A stretch of 64,000 nt of DNA from Micromussa lordhowensis (GCA_964020085.1 OZ026603.1:33555506-33619505), one strand, 5' to 3'; positions 23,318 to 34,562 are shown, counted from the stretch's first letter. Notes: generated from the sequence alone by a model not told the origin. Translations and numbers: made by a program.

Positions 23318-25144
23318 AAAAACCCTTGCTGTTAACACTACATTGTTGGTCACAAAACAGTTCAGAACATGGCCTTCAAGATTTCCACTACACAGATTAC
23401 ATCTCAATGAATTGTTACAGTCAAGTGCATATACAAATGTAGGGAATGAATCCCACCCTACCCCTACTGGACATTTACTTCAGTTCTAAACAAAAACAAA
23501 TCACTCACTTGATGTTGGGGTGTGAGCAATTGTTTCATCCTGTGAGAATAAGCATGGTGTTTCAGAAATATTATTGTTCTTGTATTTCGAAGTCAGTGGG
23601 GTCTTAAACTTGTCACTGTCTACTATCTTGGAGCTTCTAAGGGAATCACTGTAAGATGCCGCTTGCTGTGAAGTGTTGATATCTAGTGACACATCCTGTT
23701 TATAATAAAAATCTGCCGATGTAAGGCTATCATCTTTCAATAAACTTTCACTGACTTCACCAAGTCCTGCAAGAAAGGTCACAAATGATGCCATGAAAAT
23801 TATGCATTTTTACATCGGCGTTTACAATATTGCATATTATATTGTCACAATTAAATACTCAACAAATAGTACAACCACAAAAAAGAAAGGTGTTTATAAA
23901 ATGTAAAGGCCTATCACTGGGGTTTCATCAAGGGCTCGGCACCGAGCAAATTGGCTGGCTGTGAAGATGATTTTGCCCGCCTGGTTTGACATCTCTAGAG
24001 CGAAGATTTGCCCGCCTGTAAAAATTAGTTGCCACCCTTCTAAAACCATTAATGAAACCTTTTATGTCATGTACACTGTTGTTGGTAGTTAGTGCATACA
24101 TGCAGCTACTTTCTAATCATGATCATTTTTGTGACCAACACATGTTGCAAATGTACCATGTACATGTAAATATCCAGTGGTGGATCAAAAGGAAGCGTCA
24201 GTCTTTCCCACTGCACCCGCCAAGCCACATTGACAGACTTGAAGAGATTGAGCAAATTCATTGTCATTGCTAGTCATGTATGTTAGGGTTAGTACAAAGG
24301 AGGCAGCGTGTGAAGGAGGCAGCATGGGTCGGTGGTTAGGGTGCCAGACTTGCAATATGGAGGTCCCAGGAGCAAGTCCTGCTCAGTGACCACTATGCAC
24401 TAGCTGGTGTTATTTTCTGTAATCCCGAGTTCAGCTCCTTGGTCAAGCTTGTAAATAGCCAATTGGAATGCCTCCTAATCGTCATTTGGGATTTTCAACG
24501 ATGTGATGTTGATTTACAATATTTGTTTCGTTGTTTGTTTCCACTGGCCCAGAAAAGCCTCAGTGGGGGAGTGCTCAGTTAAGATATTGATTTATTTACT
24601 TGGATTTAAAGGCTACAATGGATATTCCAGTCTCTGAGACAAAAACTTAACGCTGCCAAAAAATTAAATATCCATCATAACTTTCATTATTGTAGACCTT
24701 GTACAACCCAACAAGAGTTTAGAAAAGTTTTGTCACTGGGACCGTGTCACGGGTACACAAGAATCGATATAAAACACAAAACAATACCGCATACACTGCA
24801 GCTATAAAGCAAAGGAGATCAACGTTGCGAAGCGTTAAAACACCGTCTACAGGCACGTGGCAAATATTTAGGTCTTTTTTAGCCTTCAATATTTGCAAAA
24901 AAGAAGACTACACACTATAGACTTCGGTTTTCTAAAACCAGTAAGCTCAGAAAATCATTGTAGAGCTACATGTAGCTGAACACGGACAAACATCATTATA
25001 CACACCTTCTGGGCATTTTCTCTCTAGTAAATCTGACCAGAAGTGTTCAGTGACTTTTCTTTTATCGATGAATGATGTTTCTGTCAGCTGTGAAGTTTTC
25101 AGGGGACACTGTTCGTTGTAAGTCAGCTGAATGAAAGGCTCCAT
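480..25144 (-). CDS. BRCA2: BRCA2 homologue, 14 exons, 3' end beyond the window
   Basis: This is a homologous-recombination mediator that loads RAD51 on single-stranded DNA in the nucleus. Exons by splice sites and phase, 5' to 3' on minus: 25144-25006, 23766-23509, 21761-21598, 19251-19137, 16206-16127, 15099-14364, 7813-2927, 2808-2759, 2649-2568, 2225-2144, 1965 to about 1900, 1817-1475, 1297-1181, 667-480. All junction phases agree; only the donor near 1900 is weak (a second candidate lies about 27 bases upstream in the same phase), and the acceptor at 21761 has a modest polypyrimidine tract. About 2,435 residues lie in the window. Residues 31-46 (VTEHFWSDLLERKCPE) resemble the PALB2-binding motif. 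Exon 2 has a KFKTP motif, exon 4 has SEWSESMATPP like the vertebrate SWSSSLATPP, exon 7 holds the BRC repeats, and exons 13-14 match the start of the helical domain. The rest of the DNA-binding domain should lie left of position 1. ATG 25144 is chosen because it opens the conserved N-terminal exon. Confidence 0.9.
2927..7813 (-). CDS. BRCA2: BRCA2 exon 7: giant exon with about 20 BRC repeats
   Basis: This 4,887-nt exon corresponds in role to the large exon 11 of vertebrate BRCA2. The acceptor is TTGCAG just above 7813 and the donor is GGTAAAT just below 2927; both phases fit their neighbours. BRC units, N to C: GFHTARVKK (about 6940), CGFSTASGK (about 6540), a degenerate FKTTSDSS (about 5940), a half-unit CGFKTAIGG (about 5575), SGFHTAGGK (about 5510), SGFQTAVGK (about 5270), twelve SGFQTA units (about 5140-3480), SGFQTAGGK (about 3445) and EGFFSARGQ (about 3245). 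In the array, F-Q-T-A matches the FxxA RAD51-docking module and IMQQID sits where the second LFDE-like module occurs. Human BRCA2 has eight BRC repeats. The first 450 or so residues are less repetitive and rich in S, T and acidic residues. Confidence 0.92.
3480..5145 (-). repeat. Tandem array of 12 near-identical BRC units (135-138 bp)
   Basis: Twelve head-to-tail copies lie inside the BRCA2 exon. Each encodes SGFQTA..SGHSV..LSKES, then EKGAAIMQQIDRSL, then one of two linkers: QEHSVEHSHNA (46-residue unit, 138 bp) or HEKWDNSVSA (45-residue unit, 135 bp). Counting the array copies from the N-terminus, copies 3-5 and 6-8 form a duplicated block of three units: copies 3 and 6 share the HLHNA linker, 4 and 7 share GATIM and VMHSHNA, and 5 and 8 share ARGHSVN. 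Copies 8-9 and 10-11 form two-unit blocks alternating GHSVN and GQSLK. The repetition leaves a long chance open frame on the plus strand. Confidence 0.95.
8347..8354 (+). promoter_or_regulatory. Possible TATA box of the protease gene
   Basis: TATAAAAG lies about 300 bp before the protease ATG. No transcript evidence is available, and TATA-like strings are common in AT-rich sequence. Confidence 0.25.
8653..13704 (+). CDS. Secreted chymotrypsin-like serine protease (S1A) with acidic micro-exon propeptide
   Basis: A complete gene of 11 exons: 8653-8749, eight micro-exons between 10664 and 11877, 12277-12699 and 13346-13704; 1,218 nt, 405 aa. ATG 8653 opens a signal peptide (MGPFKSLFILLVAVLSLTLY). 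An acidic propeptide of about 113 residues follows. The protease domain begins at the activation site GSR/VIGGTDAAPGEWPWQ. The catalytic triad is visible: His in MTAAHC, Asp in NNDIALLQL, Ser in GCFGDSGGP. The preceding PTCGK cysteine probably pairs with that in NTVCLPD, tethering the propeptide. By trypsin alignment residue 189 is Ser and 226 is Thr, so chymotrypsin- or elastase-like specificity is expected, not trypsin-like. AATAAA lies at 13806. The gene sits wholly inside BRCA2 intron 6, on the opposite strand. Confidence 0.9.
10664..11877 (+). repeat. Array of eight duplicated symmetric micro-exons plus one decayed copy
   Basis: Exons 10664-10705, 10801-10842, 10934-10975, 11066-11107, 11390-11431, 11535-11579, 11690-11731 and 11836-11877 are each 42 nt (one is 45). 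All are phase 1 to phase 1 and carry AG acceptors and GTAAGT/C or GTTAGT donors. Each encodes an acidic 14-15 residue unit such as RDDTEDLGEDYNNL. Flanking intron is duplicated too: GTAAGTTAAAGAGAAT follows most exons and TTAACAAAG or a close variant precedes most. Copies two to four are nearly identical, so they are recent. Because each exon adds whole codons without changing frame, any could be skipped. Confidence 0.92.
11168..11229 (+). pseudogene. Decayed ninth micro-exon split by a repeat fragment
   Basis: ACACAGAGGACTTAGG matches the 5' half of the neighbouring micro-exons, and CTAATTTAGTTAAGTTAAAG matches the 3' half plus donor region with the splice site mutated. Between them, about 11186-11220, lies a foreign piece (CACAGTTTCTTTAGAAAC) also found around 34527 (reverse orientation) and 56419. 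It fills the double-length gap between the micro-exons at 11066 and 11390. Confidence 0.75.
13806..13811 (+). terminator. Polyadenylation signal of the protease gene
   Basis: AATAAA about 100 bp after the TAA at 13704, a normal position for a metazoan poly(A) signal. Confidence 0.5.
13909..13980. repeat. ACAT microsatellite and short retroelement-like tail
   Basis: About four copies of ACAT are followed by TTTATTGAACCTCCCCAAAG and GGGGCTTTTCAGG. The CCCC..GGGGCTTTTC hairpin-like string resembles, in reverse complement, the end of the SINE near 24560 (AGAAAAGCCTCAGTGGGGGA). Probably a retroelement tail fragment. Confidence 0.4.
15256..15603. mobile_element. MITE-like element with 16-bp terminal inverted repeats
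   Basis: GTTGTTTACCATTTAC at the left end is perfectly inverted as GTAAATGGTAAACAAC at the right end, 348 bp apart overall. There is no coding capacity. It lies in the BRCA2 intron between exons 16206-16127 and 15099-14364. Confidence 0.65.
16717..16894. mobile_element. Foldback (long inverted repeat) element
   Basis: The left arm (AATAGAGCAC, then CATCTAAACAC, then GAGGGTTGGGAGAATTC, then GATGCAAACC) is mirrored on the right (GGTTTGCAT, then GAATTCTCCCAACCCTC, then GTGTTTAGATGAG, then GTGCTCTATT). Arms are about 80 bp around a short centre, with mismatches. Non-autonomous; it lies in a BRCA2 intron. Confidence 0.75.
16943..17027 (+). repeat. Dispersed repeat related to the copy at 42985-43065
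   Basis: GTGTTTACATACTCTCATCT, then AAACACACCTATTGACCAA, then GAGAGCGCGC and GTGGCTCAGTTATTTTATAA recur in inverse orientation near 42985-43065. The ATCTAAACAC motif is also the arm motif of the adjacent foldback, so both belong to one family. Confidence 0.6.
22268..23195 (+). mobile_element. 5'-truncated Penelope-like element with inverted terminal repeats
   Basis: Two copies of a roughly 130-bp sequence in opposite orientation (22268-22398 and 23068-23195) flank a coding fragment. Both contain CAACTTTAACGCTTTGTAAG and AAACTCAGAAGTTTTGTCG (the left copy in reverse complement). Inverted terminal repeats of this kind are known from Penelope-like elements, often in truncated copies. An ATT microsatellite follows immediately at the 3' end. 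The element lies in the BRCA2 intron between exons 23766-23509 and 21761-21598. Confidence 0.8.
22413..23030 (+). pseudogene. Penelope-like element ORF fragment: linker plus GIY-YIG endonuclease
   Basis: The open frame of about 205 codons has no upstream reverse transcriptase domain, so the copy is 5'-truncated. Its C-terminal part reads VVYKFACAGCNACYVGETAR, with the CxxC pair and YVG core of the Penelope GIY-YIG nuclease, a following arginine (RHFSTR), and a conserved-looking E in LKIKEAIHIQ. It ends LNQQLHHINLTLSL. Genomic copies without the RT domain are dead on arrival. The frame is still open, suggesting a relatively recent insertion. Confidence 0.85.
23195..23316. repeat. (ATT)n microsatellite, about 120 bp
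   Basis: A long run of ATT/TTA triplets with a short GTT interruption, at the 3' end of the Penelope-like element. It creates spurious poly-Leu and poly-Ile open frames. Confidence 0.95.
24310..24605 (+). mobile_element. Old tRNA-like SINE
   Basis: It starts with a tRNA A-box-like string (GTCGGTGGTTAGGGTGCC), has a degraded B-box-like GGAGCAAGTCCTGC, then a body containing CCCGAGTTCAGCTCCTTGGT and TGTAAATAGCCAATTGG. The body string is shared with the SINE at 38950-39187. It lies in BRCA2 intron 1. Confidence 0.6.
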
Positions 25145-25147
25145 GAC

Positions 25148-25165
25148 TCAGCCAGCAGCCGCCAT
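25148..25165 (-). promoter_or_regulatory. Short upstream ORF in the BRCA2 leader
   Basis: AAGATGGCGGCTGCTGGCTG begins a five-codon uORF (MAAAG, then TGA) ending three bases before the BRCA2 ATG at 25144. AAnATGGCGGC also matches the YY1-type motif often placed at metazoan transcription starts. If the start site lies at or below this ATG, the uORF would not be transcribed. Confidence 0.45.
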
Positions 25166-28100
25166 CTTGCTTTGAGCTTCGCGCCACTTCTTGCAGCCCG
25201 ACTCAGTCTTCTCTCGGCCAACGCTGTGGCGCAGCTTCGCGTATCGTTGTTGTAATTCGTTTTCCTGTTGTGGTGGTTGTGGATGTGGTGTATTTTGTGT
25301 CCAACAGGCGTAATTACTTTGAAAATTATTTTTCGCTGAATAGAAGCTGTGTGATACCGTTTTTGTTTTCCGTGATACGTGATCTAGAGTTTCCACCCCT
25401 GCCCGTTCACCCCTTATCACCTCCATCGGTCTAACACGTGATGTGACCACATTGTAGGATTAATCAGGTCAATAGAATCGTCTACATGGGCAGTTTTCCA
25501 TACGATCCTGTAGATAAGGCTCCGCTCAGCTGCTACAAACAGTCACCAAACTGAGCTGGTTTTATCTTCTTTAATTTCCTCAAGAGCGATCACTTGATAG
25601 ATATTGTCTGCAGTGGCATGTCTCGCTTGCTTTTTTAGACTGTGTAGTTATTTGTTAGAAGAATATTTTCTTTTGGTGTTTTACTGACTATCAAAGTACT
25701 ACTAGACTTTGTTGCTTTATGGTGACAATGAAAATTGCTTTCGTTTTTGTAGTTCGATAAATAATTGATCATGTTTCACCGATTGGAAAAAACAAATACT
25801 GAATCCCAATAAATTATCATATCCATGTATGAGTAAAGAAAAATCTGTTTCGTGACAGATAAAAGAGTTCGTGAACAGCACAAAGTGACCTGAGAAAAAG
25901 ACTTGTTTTCAAACCTATTAATTAAGAGAAAGGGATTGTTTAAAGTGATAATTTGGTTATTGTTTGCAATTTATTATTTTTGGTTAATTTATGCAATTAA
26001 GAAGGCAGGTTGAGCACGATTAAAACCCAGTAACACGTCAGTGGTAATAAACGCCAATAAGAATTGCTGGTTAATAATTTGTGAGGATTTGAACAGCAAT
26101 GTGTTGGTACACCCAACACGTATGCAACACTTACTAAGCCTGTAATATCTCAGATGATGAAAAACTGTTTTGGGTTCTGTATTACATCACAATATTAATC
26201 TCTGTACTTGAATGATGCACGGCAAATCACACACTGAAAGTAAGTTGAGAAAAGTTTGTTTCTCATTACTTAATGTCATAACGGAATATATGAAGGTATT
26301 TTCGGTTAATTTGAATTTATTCTGATTAAGTGAAATAGAATTCTATTACATTTGTCTTAATTACACAGGAGTGTTTATTGATTGAAGGTTGTTCTCAATA
26401 CGTTCTTTCTATGTTTTGGAACCCACAAGAATTGTAACGATAAAAAACTGTTAAACTATAGCAGCCAGATTATATATTGTGTCAATTATACTACAGAGCA
26501 ATTTCATCTGTTTACTTTGTTTAAGTTCTTGCACAGGTCGGTACTGCTACTCATTTAATTCATTGCCGTAGCATTCAAGTAGTTAATGAAATGTTTGGTC
26601 AACTCGATGCATGTCTTACAATTTTATTGCGCCTAAAATCGTGAGAATGAATCCGCCCGCATGTGTTGGAGTGTTTTCCTTGCTACGAGCGCTGTACGAT
26701 CTGAGGGATCGACAAGGGTACAGCCAATTTAAGGTAATGCATTGCACAGGCAAAATAACGTTTCGTGAATGACGACTCAGGGTATAGTGTGTATAGAATT
26801 TTACGAACGTTACTTCCCTGATTTCGTTGATTTCCCTGCCTACCCATCCTCATCTTGCTTAACAAAAACGACTCACAGACAACCTTGTTTATTGTGAAAC
26901 CCACTAAATTACGAGGATGCAACAAGCATTCATACCCGTTTTTTTGTGCTATTAATTATTGTTAATTATTTTTACATATTATTATCATTTCATTTGTGTC
27001 GACACGGAGGCTATAGTTACCTTGGTAATATCTTTTTCATGTCCTTTTCTGGCAGCCATTTTGTGTTTGGGCTACCATAGTGCAAAGCAGTGTTTCTATT
27101 GGAATCCCATATGTTACGGCCTACACAGATAAGAAAAGTAGTGATCGAGAAGAAATAAATTCTGGATACTGTGTGAATAAGGTTAAGGAAGTTAGCTTCA
27201 GTGACACTCAGTTGATGAGCAAAACACTAAAGAAAAGTTCATGAAATTGAAATTCGGCTCTCATAGGCCATTTATGAATCTGTGAATAAACAATGAATTA
27301 TCAATAAGAAAGCGTCTTCTTTCGAAAAGCACTATTTTAGCAGTAGAGAGATGATAAAGTAACATGAACAAATAAAAATCGTATCTCGATCGTTTGGAAA
27401 ATTAGTACAATCAAAAGATTAGAGCAATCAAAAGCAGCCTTGTTGCAATTTGAAGTGACCGAAACGGTACAATAGTTTGAAGAGGATGCTAAGACCTTGG
27501 ACTTAATGAGTAGCACAATTAATTAAGCAAAATCTTGTAGCCAATTTTGTAACCTTTAATTAATGTAGACTTAGTAGTACTTTTAGACTGAAGGAGCTTT
27601 CGTTTTTTTCTTCATTTTATGAGCCAACAATAAGGCCACTCAGTGCGGAATACAACAAGAACATTCAAAATAATTGACTGACTCACTATGAGACTGGGGG
27701 ATCACATTCTAATCAATATTCTATTGCCAGATGTTTTTCACCATTTTCATATTTCCTTTTTTTTTTTTTTTGCTTCAAAGTTTCTCTTCGTTATAACCAG
27801 CATGTTTGTTCGCCAGTAAGCTGAAGATCGCTCGGGTGAAAATCGACAAGGTTAAGCCCGGCCTTTCAACTGGGCATGAATTTCTTTCTTATTTTGTTTT
27901 CAATTTTTACCACTGCTGATTTGGTTTTGCGTTTTCATAACCTTCTTTTCCTCAAACTTGATAATTAGTATACTGTTTGAGCATTTTTGTAATTTCCTTA
28001 GATTTTCTGTAACAGAAAAACGTTTCTTTATCATATTCGGCTTTTCGAAGATATGGTGCATGCACATTACAAATTTCCGTGCATTTATTCCATTAGCTTT

Positions 28101-31100
28101 CGTGTTGGTCGGCTCTGCACGTTTAAATAAGTCCATAAATATTGCGGCAAATGGACTAACAACGAGAGATTAACTTAGTAAGCCCCAAAACTCATTGCCT
28201 AATCCATTTTTCCTTCTGAAAATTCTTGACCTTTTATCACTGTTTCCGCACGGCTTAATATTCATTATTTACTCTTTCCATTACCTTTACTCACAAATTA
28301 TGCGGACACCATTAGCTCAACATTAAAGTTTAAAATGATTGCGTTATCGTAAAACTTGTGCCTTCTGTTTTCCTTTCCCTGTGCTGAACTCAAATCTTGT
28401 TTCTTCAACCACAAAACAGATTTGTTGAATACTATACAAAATTAAGTCGCAGTCGAGAACAAACGTTGCTTTCGACAAATGATTGCTTTTGTCTATTACA
28501 GCAAGCTTTTTTTCCTATTCTATTTTAATTGCAAGAAATTTAATAGTTTTCAACCCAGTTATATATTCGGTAGCCTGAACGTAGCTCAATAGCTTTATAA
28601 AAACGTTATGAATTAAAGGTTTTTTTCCTTTCATCCCACAGTGTGTAATTTTAAACTTGTCTCTCCAGGAGGGAAAGCAAGGCCAGTCAACATAATGGAT
28701 GTCAGCACGACTCCAAACCACGATTCAAAAAATTAATTTCTATACTGCTGATGTTTTACTCTCAGAACGTTATCGTGTGTCGCTGGTTGCCTCAATTTCC
28801 AATTGTTGTTTTCTTGTTTTGATAACACGAGCCAAAATACCAAGATATCAGTTTTCCTGGAGATCTCCTGTTACGACAGTTGTGTTTGGTTCCCAGCGTT
28901 GTAACTGATGCGAGACGAAGAAAGTGGATTATACGGTGTTACTGTTTTACTGGTCGAATTGACAGAGAAATCTATTGCATGAAAGCACGTCGTATAACAC
29001 AACACAAACTGTCGGAAGGAGGTATGAAATGCTGCAGGTGCGACGCCATAAAATAAAAATATATATATTTTTATAGGGTATAAATGTCACACGATTTTCT
29101 GCGCGTGCTCGTATTGATCTGAAATTTCACGATGTATTTGTACATTGATGTAATAAAATTAAGGTTTTATTCGCATAAGAAGTCGACAGAACACAAAAGT
29201 TCGATGGGACAACGTCTTCATTTGTGCAGACTACCAAGGTAACACATTGTATTTACTTTGTTTCATGTAATGACAGAATTATTCATCAATCGAGAATTAT
29301 ATATAGCGCACAATAAATGCTGAGTGTTTTGAGTGTGTACAAATGATACAGAGTGAAACTTCGTTCGTTAGCAGATTTTAACTACATTAAATGGGTCAAT
29401 TCAAGGATGGACTGCAAGATTATATGCCAAGATGTGAACGAAATTCGCGCCTTAAGCGTCTACTACCGTACAACACAGCGATAAGAGAAGAAAAATATAT
29501 ATATATATATCATATAGCAAAATTTGCAACAAAATTCATGTGCTTTATTATTGAATGTTTTCAATGAGAAAATAACTATTTTTGAAGTAAGAATTGTAAT
29601 CACTAATCAAAAACCTGCATTCGGGAGGATTTTTAAATAAGTTGCACATTGTTTTATTTACATAAATATCGATTACATTTGTAGTTTCACAAACATTTAG
29701 CTACTGGATAATTTACCAGAGCACAATTAATTTAACTAGGGCTAGTTTGAGAAGAAATATTTTTAGTTTATTTTGTCCATTTATCCACGCCAAAACTGAG
29801 GATGTAACGTCTTCGAGTCTTTCTGGCTCTCTTCGTAAGTGCTCCCAGGTAGGCTGAGTGCTATACGTGAAAATTTCATGTTAAAGGAAGTAAAAAAGAG
29901 GCTAACAAAGTGTGCGACGAAATGACGCAAACGTAAGTGTAAGCAGCCGGTCGACGAGGTTTTTTTTTCCCAATTTCTGTTTTCATAACGTAGGAGAGTT
30001 TATTTTCTTGTAAAATTCGCTTTGTTTAACTACAAACTAAACTGTTTTGCCTGGTCATTTTATTTTTCAGTCCCTAGCTCTGTTCACGTGTGTGGAACTG
30101 ACCGCTTGTTAATTCTGCACTTTATCTGCACGTCCAAATTCAATAAGTCACTGCTGTTGTTTTCTTATAGTTAGCTTCAAGGAGTACAATGGTCTTTTGG
30201 AACTTCTATCACACTCAAAATCATGAGGCAAATGAGGCAAATTTTTCAAATCAACCTTGTTGCTGAATACTTTATCTCGATAACACGACTACACGCAGAA
30301 AATTAGGGCAGGGATCGAACTCGACTGAACTATCTAAAAATAACTCAGAAGTAATCTAACTTCTAATTTCATTGTATTTTTTGGTATCACTGAAAAATAT
30401 TATTAATTCAGCTACTGTGTAGCGGATATTCCTGATGAGAAATGAAAATTAATAATAAAGCTGATTAGAGGATGCTTTCAAAAGAAACTAACACAAGTTA
30501 TGCTTAATCAATTTACTTTTAATGATCGTAATAAAACTGATGTGTATATTAGTATGCCATGGCTTTTGTCCTCTGTCGGTGAGCAAATTGATCTATTCTT
30601 ATTTGGTCGAAAAACGTTATGAACCTCGGAAGTAATGCTAAATAAATCTAAATGATTATGATATAATTATGATTGATGAGGATCACCATTGTCATCAGCA
30701 TTATCATCTTTATTCTTTTGTTGGTGTAGAATGTAGGTTACTTTTACTGATCAGCAGCTTATTTCTCCTAGTAATGTCAGTTCATCTCGAAGCACGAAGG
30801 TAATGAGAGCAGATAGTTATATCAACTAAGGAGATCGTCTTTATATTCCACCAATTGCAAGTTCTTAGAACATGAGTCAGAAACTGAGAAAGGAACTATA
30901 TGACATAATTAATGAAATACAATGTAGTTTTTCAAGCATTCAAACTTAGTGTATATTTTCATGGTTCTTTCGTCTGGATTTCTGTTTGTTTGCATTTTTT
31001 CGTTGTTTGATTGACTGGTTGGTGGCTGGTTGGTTAGTTGTCATTTTTTTTGTATTATTTCTGGGAAACATTTCTGATTTCAGAAACCACAACTCGCATA

Positions 31101-32829
31101 CAGCAACATAGAGTGACAAGATCATGGTTATATTTTTATTAATCGTATCATTGACGCTTTTTTTTAGCCAAATAAGACTGTCGTCTAATTACTGATGGCA
31201 AACTATTCCGCGTTTATCACTGAATGGTTAAAACCTGCAACATTTGCAGCTTCACGTGTGTAGCTCTGAACCAGTGTCCATTTGTTGTACTGAAGTCATT
31301 AAAGGGGCACAATATAATTTCGGCTGTTAAAGCATTTTATAAAATATGATGCCTTAATTCATTTCGTGACATTTTAAACTATTCATTGACTCTAAATGTG
31401 CTTATCGTTACAAGTTACATTTAGAACAACAAGTATTATTATCGTTAATTTGTCGGGGTATTAATTTTTTAGCGCTATTCCTCTGAAAATAAATACAAAT
31501 TGACCCTTACAATGTGTAATCTGCCAATCACATGGGTCGACTAATAATGTCAGTTTAGCACACTGAAAAGAATGTCTGTTGTCTAATTTACTAAACATTG
31601 CTAAAATATCTGGTTTCCCGCATGTTTTCATTCGCGAGTAGGAAATTTCCACTTAAGGACGTTCGCGCCAATTGTTACTGCGCATCCTTACTGCGCACAA
31701 AAATTCACGCCACGTCATCAATGAGCGCGCGCGCGCTTAGTATTAAAATAAACAATGATAGGGAATATGGCCATTACTGCAGCTTCGCCTGGATATAACG
31801 ATCTTGGACGTTCGGTGACCCCTACTTTTCTTTCCACAAACAGATTTTATTCACAATTATCTCCACATTGTCCAAAATTGAACAAAAAGTCAATGTGGGA
31901 AGTTAAAAAAAATTCAAGATTTCTGTCCACGGGATAACGAATCCTGCCATCGTGCAGCTGCAAGGCGCGTGAAACTATGGTCGCTAAGCACGAACTTGTT
32001 CTTTAAGGAGCCTCACCAGTTGACTAATTTCACTTAGTAGGTCTACTTGAACAATATTTGGCAGAGAACATTTCACTTCAAAGGTTCAATTGTATTATTT
32101 TTGGGCTTACTGACATTGTGACCTTGTTCGCTAACGAAGCCCGATTTTTCAGATTTAGGGTGATCTTTCAGGCTTTTTCTCTCCTTAACGAAGTCGGTGA
32201 CCTCCCATTTTTTTTACATTTCTGACATAAGTAACTCATTAACTTTAAGTGGTAAAAATCTCAGAAAAAAATCAATGTTGGAAAATTTTCGCGCGAACGT
32301 CCTTAAAAGCAAGCTTCTCGTCTTTAATTTCACCAGTGTTATCATTCGTCCGTAATTTAAGACATTAAATTAATGGTATTTCAATCCGGAGATATAAATT
32401 ACGCTTCCGACCCCTGACCACTCTGTTTACGTCATGGAACGTGTTATCAACGTGACATTTAATTGAAAAAACTCTGTTTGAGCTTTCACTGATATTGCTC
32501 TTAATATATTGCTTTTAAAAACTTGATTATTCTAAAAAGAGACAAAGACAACGCCGTACATTATCGATCTAACACTGAGCGAATCCTAAAACTGTTCAAA
32601 AGAAGTTGGCTTCGTAAATGAAATTGTCTAAGTAAGTGTATCGTAAATTTTCTCGTTTTATTCAAATATTTTTCCGGCAATATTGGTTAACTTCTCAATC
32701 TTTGAAATGTTTATCGGGAACTAAACCGTCGATACTTGGGAGCGAGAAACGTGAAATAACACGGGTTATCAAATTAATAAAGGGAGAAATCTAACGTTGA
32801 TTTTTCGTTTTCTCTTTTTAGTTAGTTAG
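25166..32829. other. Intergenic region with no supported gene
   Basis: About 7.7 kb between the divergent BRCA2 (minus) and anion-channel (plus) genes. Short open frames have no recognisable motifs. The first 400 bp are richer in GC and CpG and probably contain the BRCA2 promoter. Further right there are AT-rich runs (an AT repeat near 29492) and one MITE-like element (31653-32306). Confidence 0.6.
31653..32306. mobile_element. MITE-like element with TTAAGGACGTTCGCGC ends
   Basis: TTAAGGACGTTCGCGC at the left end is exactly inverted as GCGCGAACGTCCTTAA at the right, 654 bp overall. There is no transposase frame, so it is non-autonomous. It lies about 500 bp before the anion-channel start exon. 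Confidence 0.7.
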
Positions 32830-34529
32830 ATGAATACTATGAGTGTTTGGATTGTGGCACTGTTCGGGATTGTACATGCTATGAATGTCTCCCAAACAAC
32901 AAGAGTGCACCCTACAGCGCCAGGGAATACTACCACTTCTTGGTAAGTATGCATGTAAAAGCATAGGCTAAACCGCAATCCAAATCAGTTTAAATTTTGT
33001 AAAATACATCTCTCTATTTTAAGATGGTAAAACTAAATTTCTCGGCTGCTAATGACTAGGTTACACTTTTCCTCTTCATTATCTATTTCTTATGTTTAAT
33101 ACTTGTGCAGTAAAACCAATTTAAACACGAAATATTTTTAAAACTTGGAATTGAGATTCAGGTTGCGTTTTAGACTTTCCCGGCCTTTATTTGTTTTTGT
33201 CTCGACACTACTTGATTACATAACTATTAGACATTGATTTATGTGTAAAATCTTAGCAACTTAATGACTTTCCACATAGTACACTGTCTTTACCGGCTTT
33301 TTGCCAGTTTACTACATAGAAAAGTCAAGATCGATAAACGGAGGGTATCATTTAAATTTGGGATATAAAATCGCCTTAAGATAGCAAACAAAATGTCTAA
33401 AAAGAGAGTTTTCTTCGGGGTGTGGAAAACAGTTGAAATATTCATAATGTTTTCGTAGAGAAAAGGAAGTAAAATAGTAATTAGCATATTTTTCTCTTCG
33501 TTATTAATGACAGTAAGCTCTCTAAGAATTTCAGAGCTACATTTACTATAACGTATGATAATAAAGTTTATAAGGAAATGGCATCTGCGCAACTGAAATC
33601 TACAGGGAATGGTAATGCAGTCAAATTGTTTTCAAAAATGAGAAACGCGACTTCATTATTTCTCATATTTAAGATTTTTATTGCTATCAGCATGATGCAT
33701 CCTTAGATGTTCCTATCCTGTTAAGGCAATTAGGTAAATGAGGTGTATTTCAGTTAATGAATATTGCTTTAGCGGAAGACTTCACCAAGGGGTTAAACAA
33801 ATCGCTCGCTATGTACCACAACTGAAATGCACTCCCTTCCGTTCGAAACAACAGGTTCTCATTTTGAGATAATACTCAGGCGCAGCTTGCAGGCACGGGA
33901 AGATAAGGTATCAATGATTCTGAATGAAAACTCTGACGCTTATTCGAGATGAATTACTAATTTAATAACCCTGGCGTACACAATAATTCTCTACTAGTTA
34001 TCTCCAATATTCCATGCCGGCTGCATCGCTGATCATTGCTCTGTCACTTTAAAGTGACACTTAAAAGCTTTTATGTTAAGGCTAGTTCGTGGTTGCCGAA
34101 CTATCACATAGCCATTTTTAACAATCCGTGTTTTCCTGTCTTTGTTTTATAATTACCTTACTCAAACGAGCGAGTTTGTCATGTCCGCTGTTATCGCTAC
34201 GAACCCGATAATTGGAAGTCCATAACCGCCTTATCTAGAGATAGATATCTCTGGGAAGATAACCATGTATTGGTTGGTTAGTTGGTTAAATTTGCAATTT
34301 CTTCGTTGATCTGAGCGCGATCGGTCTAGACAAGTCAGGTGACGCAGCCAAACTCGGAATATATCGGATGATATTTCCTAGTGGTATTCTCTCGCCTTTT
34401 CAACATTTGCATTTTTTTTTCGTTGGTACGTTCAGTTTTCATCCTTATCTGTAAAGTTGAATGCTTCTAAATATTTTGAACAGACAAATAGAATTATGTA
34501 GTCAGAATTTTTTTGATAAAGGGGGTAAT

Positions 34530-34562
<33 letters not shown>

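Noticed and set aside
23120..23442. Poly-Leu and poly-Ile open frames
   Set aside because: They are translations of the ATT microsatellite.
25148..25450. A 100-codon minus-strand frame upstream of BRCA2
   Set aside because: It ends in the MAAAG uORF frame before the BRCA2 start, has no recognisable domain, and is better explained as leader or promoter sequence.
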